A stretch of DNA of 36,643 nucleotides from NCBI GenBank assembly GCA_030549835.1, contig JAUQQR010000013.1:1-36643 (forward strand). The letters run 5' to 3'. This stretch comes from Thermoproteota archaeon. GTDB lineage: Archaea > Thermoproteota > Thermoprotei_A > Sulfolobales > Acidilobaceae. A model generated the notes under the pieces. It had not been told where the DNA came from. It ran no database searches and worked only from the letters and a program-made list of their open reading frames with translations. The translations under genes and the position numbers were made by a program. Positions 32,388 to 36,643 of this stretch are shown here, piece by piece (position 1 is the first letter of the stretch; each line of letters starts with the position of its first letter).

Positions 32388-35300
32388 CTACCCGCTAGCC
32401 TCCTTATCCTGATTCTCTCTTAATCCAAGCTTCTGGCTACCTTCGCTTCCTAATATCTTGGCCAGTACTGAGATTTTATCTGAAACCTTTATCTCAGGCT
32501 TTATAGCCATAGCTACTAGCTCTTGGAGTAAGAGTTTGAAGGCATATGGTACCTTCACAGGCTTAATATCACCTTCAACTCCATGAATTGGACACTCATA
32601 GAAGCCTTTCCTCCTATTATACCATCCAATATTGCCGCATAGGTTACAGACATAGATTATATATGAATCGCTTGCATCTAATAGTCTATCTCTAACTACC
32701 ATGGCAACACCATGACCTACCAGGCTATCTCTCTCCATTTCTCCAAATCTTAACCCACCCTGCTTAGCCTTACCCTCAGTAGGTTGTCTAGTGAGTAGCT
32801 GTACCTTCCCTGTAGCCCTAGCATGCATCTTATCTGAAACCATATGATATAGTCTCTGGTAGAATACTACGCCGATTACTATAGGCCTCTCTATAATCTC
32901 TCCAGTCCTACCATCATATAATACCTCTCTAGCACTTGGATCATACCCTAACTTTAAAAGCTCAAAACGTATATTATCAATATCGTCTCTATAGAATGAT
33001 GTAGCATCCACGAATGCTCCCTTTATAGCCCCAAGTTTCCCCGCAATCTCCTCTAAAAGCTGCCCTACAGTCATACGTGATGGTATAGCGTGAGGATTTA
33101 ATATAACGTCTGGAGTTATCCCCTCCTCTGTATAGGGCATATCATAAGCGGGTATTACCATCCCTATAACTCCCTTCTGCCCATGCCTACTAGCAAATTT
33201 ATCTCCAATCTCTGGTATCCTTAAATCTCTTACTCTAACTTTAACAAGCTTATTCCTCTCTATAGTCCTAGTTAAAAGTACAGTGTCTACAACACCCGAC
33301 TCTCCATACCTTAGTTGTATGCTAGTATCCCTATTAGATATTAGAACTGTTGATACTACCCTCTCCTCCCCCATGAACCTTGGCGGACTCTCTCTCCCTA
33401 TAAGGACGTCTCCGCCTTCAACTTCAACTTCAGGATAGATTATTCCGTCTGGTGCTAATTTTCTATAGTACTGGTCTCCTTTATGGTCGTAGAGTCTTGG
33501 TGATGGAATAGTTATTCTATCGCTAAGACCTCCAGGATAATCCTGCTCTTGAGCCGAGTATACTCTGAAGAAGTATGCTCTAGCTAATCCATAGTCTATA
33601 GATGTTTTATTGAATATTATAGCATCCTCTATGTTATAACCCGTATAGGCCATAATAGCTACAATCATATTCTGACCTGAGGGCCTATCGTTATAACCTA
33701 TTACATCAAGGTTTCTAACTTGAACTAGTGGTTTTTGAGGATATTGTAGTATATAGGAGTGACTATCCATCCTATACTTATAATTTAAAGCATATAATCC
33801 TAAAGCTTGCTTTGTCATAGCTGACTGGTAAGTATTCCTAGGGCTTTGGTTATGGTCTGCATATGGTATAGTACTAGCAGATACACCCATTATGCCACTT
33901 GGCCATAACTCTAAGTGTGTATGCTCACTAGTAAGATCAGATATAAGCTCTGCTATATAAGTGTTCTCCTCCTCGTCGGGATCTAGGAACTCTATTATCC
34001 CCCTCTCTACAAGATCCCAAAATCTTAGCTTCCCGGTCTCTAGTAGCTTTATATGCTCAGATGTCAATTTGGGTTTACCATTCTCAACTACTATAACCGG
34101 CCTCATTAGCCTACCCTCATCTGTATTAATGTAAACCTCACTTATGGATCCTATCTTAATATGGGCTACACTAACCTCAAAGCATCTATGATCCTCAACT
34201 CTACCATAACATAGTCTATTGCTCCTCCTCCTTTCTCTAATAGTTTTTACAAGACTCTCACCATCTGGATGATATCCTATAGGTCTACCGTTTAAGAATA
34301 CTTTAGAAGCTGTGATCATAATCTTTGGTGGCGCTCCAGTCTTAATAGCTTCATTTAATAGATCGTCTATAGGTATTACTCCAAGTTCTTCATATAATAT
34401 CTTCTCTATTGCCTCCTCACTAACACCTACAGATATATATGCTGTTAGGGCTAGGTTCTTCACTAAGCCTACATTAATACCCTCAGGGGTCTCGAATGGG
34501 CATAGCCTACCCCAATGTGTTCCATGTAAGTCTCTAGCCTCGAAGTGTGCTTGACCCCTACTTAGAGGTGATATAACCCTCCTTAAGTGGCTTAGAAGGC
34601 TTATCCAGTTGGTTCTATCGAGAGCTTGGCTAATACCAGTCCTATCTTGGCTCCAGTTACCTGTAGCAATAGCTGTTTTTAATCTCTCACTTATAATATC
34701 ACTTCTAATTAACGATGTTAACCTAATCTTCCTCCTCTGCACAATATACTCTTCGAGTTGTGCTTGTAATGTCCTAGCAAAGATTTCTACAGCATCTCTA
34801 AAAATCTCTGCTATTAAATCTCCAGCTAACCTAACCCTCTTATTAGAGTAGTGGTCCTTATCATCTTCAGGTCTTAGGCCCAGATATAACTGAAGTACTC
34901 TATTGGCCATCTCAGCTAGGTAATAGCCTTTCTTCCTCCTATCTTCAGGCCTAGTTCCTATGTGTGGTAGAAGTTGATTATCTATGAATTCTTCAGCCCT
35001 AGCTATCCTGAGCTCTATAGGCTGCCCTGGGGCAAGCCTATTGCCTAGGAACTTGAGTGCATCTTCTTTAGTTTTAGCTAACTCTGTAGCTTTCTCAAAG
35101 CTTGGCAAGAGTTCTCTATGAATCTGTGGGTCAGGAGATACTGCGAATGCTATCTCAGACTCCTTCTCAAAGCCTAGAGCTTTCATTAAGACTACGAATG
35201 GTATCCTATAGTTTAACTTAGATACTGTCACCTCAAGACTGCCATCTTGCATTCTATCAACTATGACTTGCCTTCTAACACCAAGCCTTGTAGACACTAC

Positions 35301-35936
35301 TTTAGCAGAATGAGTTATCTTAGCTGTGCCTGTTGCAGCTTTACCAACAATTATCCTATTAACTGCTAGGTCTTCTTGAGCAACTATAACCTTCTCATTC
35401 CCATTTATTATAAAGTATCCTCCAGGATCTCTAGGATCCTCACCTACAGCAATAAGCTCCTCTTCACTCATCCTACTCAATGGATCTATTATTGATTTAA
35501 CCATAACTGGAATATCTGCAATTTTCAACCTTTTCCTCTCAGCCTCAACACCGTCCTGTACTAGTTTTACATCTGCATAAAGTGATACAGCATATGTTAT
35601 GTCTCTAACTCTACACTCATAAGGTGTTATAGGGTGTATGTAGCCTTCAGCCTCCTTAACTTGCGGTTTGCTATAAGCCTGATCTATACTCTCTGGAACA
35701 CTAATCACAATCTTAACACTAGGTCCTTCTAATGGAAGAATATCTTGCCTCCTTCTTATTCTCCAAGCTGGCTTTATCTCACCCATAGAGTTAATAATCT
35801 CCATTAACTTCTTTGAAATAAAAACATTATATGAGTCCAAGTGCTGCCTAGCTAAGCCTAACGTGTTAATATAAGACTTAAAGGCTACCCATAAATCACT
35901 AGCACTTAGACTATCAAATCTACCACTACCTGCCAC
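32388..35936 (-). CDS. rpoB: RNA polymerase subunit B (Rpo2), unsplit
   Basis: Second-largest RNA polymerase subunit in one piece (some euryarchaea split it). About 1180 residues. Landmarks: GYFIINGNEKVIVAQEDLA, GTHWGRLCPFETPEGINVGLVKNLAL, YTGYNIEDAIIFNKTS, KFASRHGQKGVIG, KMHARATGKVQLLTRQPTEGKAKQGGLRFGEMERD, and the C-terminal zinc site CNLCG...ECPIHG. GTG 35936 is preferred as start because AGGAG lies 8 bases upstream and it does not overlap rpoH. The TTG at 35954 is the longer alternative and would overlap the rpoH end by 17 bases. Confidence 0.97.
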   Translation of the reverse strand: MAGSGRFDSLSASDLWVAFKSYINTLGLARQHLDSYNVFISKKLMEIINSMGEIKPAWRIRRRQDILPLEGPSVKIVISVPESIDQAYSKPQVKEAEGYIHPITPYECRVRDITYAVSLYADVKLVQDGVEAERKRLKIADIPVMVKSIIDPLSRMSEEELIAVGEDPRDPGGYFIINGNEKVIVAQEDLAVNRIIVGKAATGTAKITHSAKVVSTRLGVRRQVIVDRMQDGSLEVTVSKLNYRIPFVVLMKALGFEKESEIAFAVSPDPQIHRELLPSFEKATELAKTKEDALKFLGNRLAPGQPIELRIARAEEFIDNQLLPHIGTRPEDRRKKGYYLAEMANRVLQLYLGLRPEDDKDHYSNKRVRLAGDLIAEIFRDAVEIFARTLQAQLEEYIVQRRKIRLTSLIRSDIISERLKTAIATGNWSQDRTGISQALDRTNWISLLSHLRRVISPLSRGQAHFEARDLHGTHWGRLCPFETPEGINVGLVKNLALTAYISVGVSEEAIEKILYEELGVIPIDDLLNEAIKTGAPPKIMITASKVFLNGRPIGYHPDGESLVKTIRERRRSNRLCYGRVEDHRCFEVSVAHIKIGSISEVYINTDEGRLMRPVIVVENGKPKLTSEHIKLLETGKLRFWDLVERGIIEFLDPDEEENTYIAELISDLTSEHTHLELWPSGIMGVSASTIPYADHNQSPRNTYQSAMTKQALGLYALNYKYRMDSHSYILQYPQKPLVQVRNLDVIGYNDRPSGQNMIVAIMAYTGYNIEDAIIFNKTSIDYGLARAYFFRVYSAQEQDYPGGLSDRITIPSPRLYDHKGDQYYRKLAPDGIIYPEVEVEGGDVLIGRESPPRFMGEERVVSTVLISNRDTSIQLRYGESGVVDTVLLTRTIERNKLVKVRVRDLRIPEIGDKFASRHGQKGVIGMVIPAYDMPYTEEGITPDVILNPHAIPSRMTVGQLLEEIAGKLGAIKGAFVDATSFYRDDIDNIRFELLKLGYDPSAREVLYDGRTGEIIERPIVIGVVFYQRLYHMVSDKMHARATGKVQLLTRQPTEGKAKQGGLRFGEMERDSLVGHGVAMVVRDRLLDASDSYIIYVCNLCGNIGWYNRRKGFYECPIHGVEGDIKPVKVPYAFKLLLQELVAMAIKPEIKVSDKISVLAKILGSEGSQKLGLRENQDKEASG

Positions 35937-35937
35937 T

Positions 35938-36216
35938 TTAAGCTCTCCTCTCAAAAGCTACTACAAGCCTGTAAGCTATAGATACTCCCCCTGTTGGAGA
36001 TCTCCTCTTAATCTCAATAATATCACCGGGCTTAGCACCTAAAAGCCTAACTACTGGATCATTCACACTAATCTGAGGTAGCTGCCAAGGCTTAACACCG
36101 AGACTCTTCAAAATACCCACAGCCTCCTCAAAACTTAAAACCCTATGCTCTGGTACAAGCCTATGCTTAAGTATTCTTCTATCAGGTTCTTTAATAGACA
36201 ATATACTGTATCCCAT
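35938..36216 (-). CDS. rpoH: RNA polymerase subunit H (Rpo5)
   Basis: Small subunit corresponding to the C-terminal domain of eukaryotic Rpb5. 92 residues: [68 protein letters not shown], the full family pattern. It is the first gene of the rpo operon and directly precedes rpoB. CTTAAATA (plus strand 36237-36244; TATTTAAG on the minus strand) about 24 bases before the ATG predicts a leaderless mRNA. Confidence 0.97.
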   Translation of the reverse strand: MGYSILSIKEPDRRILKHRLVPEHRVLSFEEAVGILKSLGVKPWQLPQISVNDPVVRLLGAKPGDIIEIKRRSPTGGVSIAYRLVVAFERRA

Positions 36217-36236
36217 AGAATCTTATAATCCCTAGC

Positions 36237-36244
36237 CTTAAATA
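36237..36244 (-). promoter_or_regulatory. TATA box of the rpoH-rpoB-rpoA operon
   Basis: TATTTAAG on the minus strand, about 24 bases before the rpoH ATG at 36216, the spacing of a leaderless archaeal promoter. A second AT run, TTTAAATG, lies just upstream. Confidence 0.55.
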
Positions 36245-36643
36245 CATTTAAACACATTCCTACCCACTCTAATTCTATCCCAATCCAAATCTCAAGCTTT
36301 CCTAGAGTGAATGTTGCCTCGACTAGTGTCTACTATGGTAGCAGACTGCTCTCTATAGGGTCTAGACTAGAGTTCTAATATGAATATGATAATATATGAA
36401 TATAACTTATAATCAATGACAAAGACAGCATAGACGTAGCAATTTGAGCTTTCAAAGATTTATGATTATAGGGTTCGGCGGCTGTCCCTTTTCTTTAGGT
36501 TTGTAGATGCTTAGAACTCTTAACGCAATCAGATATGTGCTAACAGTAGTGCTTTCCATGCTATCCTCTCTATGATTGAAATCCTCGTTACATAATCTAA
36601 ATCCATAGGGGTATAACTCATAAGATTTATAAATCCTGAGTAC
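36245..36643. other. Intergenic region upstream of rpoH
   Basis: About 400 bases to the window edge without a convincing gene on either strand. 36300-36375 is somewhat richer in GC, with short inverted repeats (TCTAGA, ACTAGAG), and 36473-36492 reads GGGTTCGGCGGCTGTCCC, which superficially recalls an archaeal SRP RNA segment but is not continued. Nothing can be assigned with confidence. Confidence 0.4.

Noticed and set aside
36473-36492. Start of an SRP-like RNA (GGTTCGGCGG)
   Set aside because: The similarity stops after a few bases and the following sequence is AT-rich and unstructured.

Overview
The window is chromosomal DNA from an AT-rich thermophilic crenarchaeon (Thermoprotei). The evidence is a split RNA polymerase large subunit (A' and A''), Rpo-H, archaeal L30e, L24e and S28e, a type II chaperonin (thermosome), the Nep1 rRNA methyltransferase, DtdA, archaeal phosphoglycerate mutase and a Sulfolobus-type single-stranded DNA-binding protein. 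That SSB argues against Thermoproteales and for the Desulfurococcales, Acidilobales or Sulfolobales side. The exact order cannot be fixed from the sequence. Many genes start with TTG or GTG, and several have TATA boxes at leaderless spacing.

Layout. 1-411: 5' part of an unknown gene with an HExxH motif, running off the left edge. 412-1747: ndk and rpl24e on the minus strand and rps28e-nfeD on the plus strand, punctuated by two copies of a GC-rich repeated element. A third, inverted copy lies near 6.9 kb. 2376-6419: an HD phosphohydrolase, a JAMM-motif protein, an orphan acyl-CoA dehydrogenase and phosphoglycerate mutase. 6478-6554: initiator tRNA. 6635-9365: a run of small uncharacterised genes, including a cysteine-rich zinc protein whose only plausible start is CTG. 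9407-14680: an MFS transporter, SSB, superoxide dismutase, a CinA-domain protein divergent from a Nudix hydrolase, and D-aminoacyl-tRNA deacylase. 14746-16641: tRNA-Gln, a GC-rich structured RNA of about 200 nt with its own TATA box, and a protein that looks like a T4 Rnl1-type RNA ligase with key catalytic residues replaced. 16638-22046: a complete phosphate operon (pstS-pstC-pstA-pstB-phoU-AbrB/phoU). 22215-26581: a glycosyltransferase, a thermosome subunit, nep1 and a DUF151 nuclease-like gene. 26582-27212 is gene-free. 27213-36216: rpoH-rpoB-rpoA1-rpoA2-rpl30e-nusA-rps12, tightly packed on the minus strand. 36217-36643: upstream intergenic sequence.

Most of the window is core information processing and phosphate uptake. 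The parts least explained by known families are the three-copy structured repeat (528-796, 1468-1684, 6815-6982), the structured RNA at 14958-15154 and the degenerate RNA-ligase-like protein just downstream of it. The two probable CTG starts and the HELLH protein at the left edge are also unexplained. No CRISPR array, prophage or intact insertion sequence was seen.
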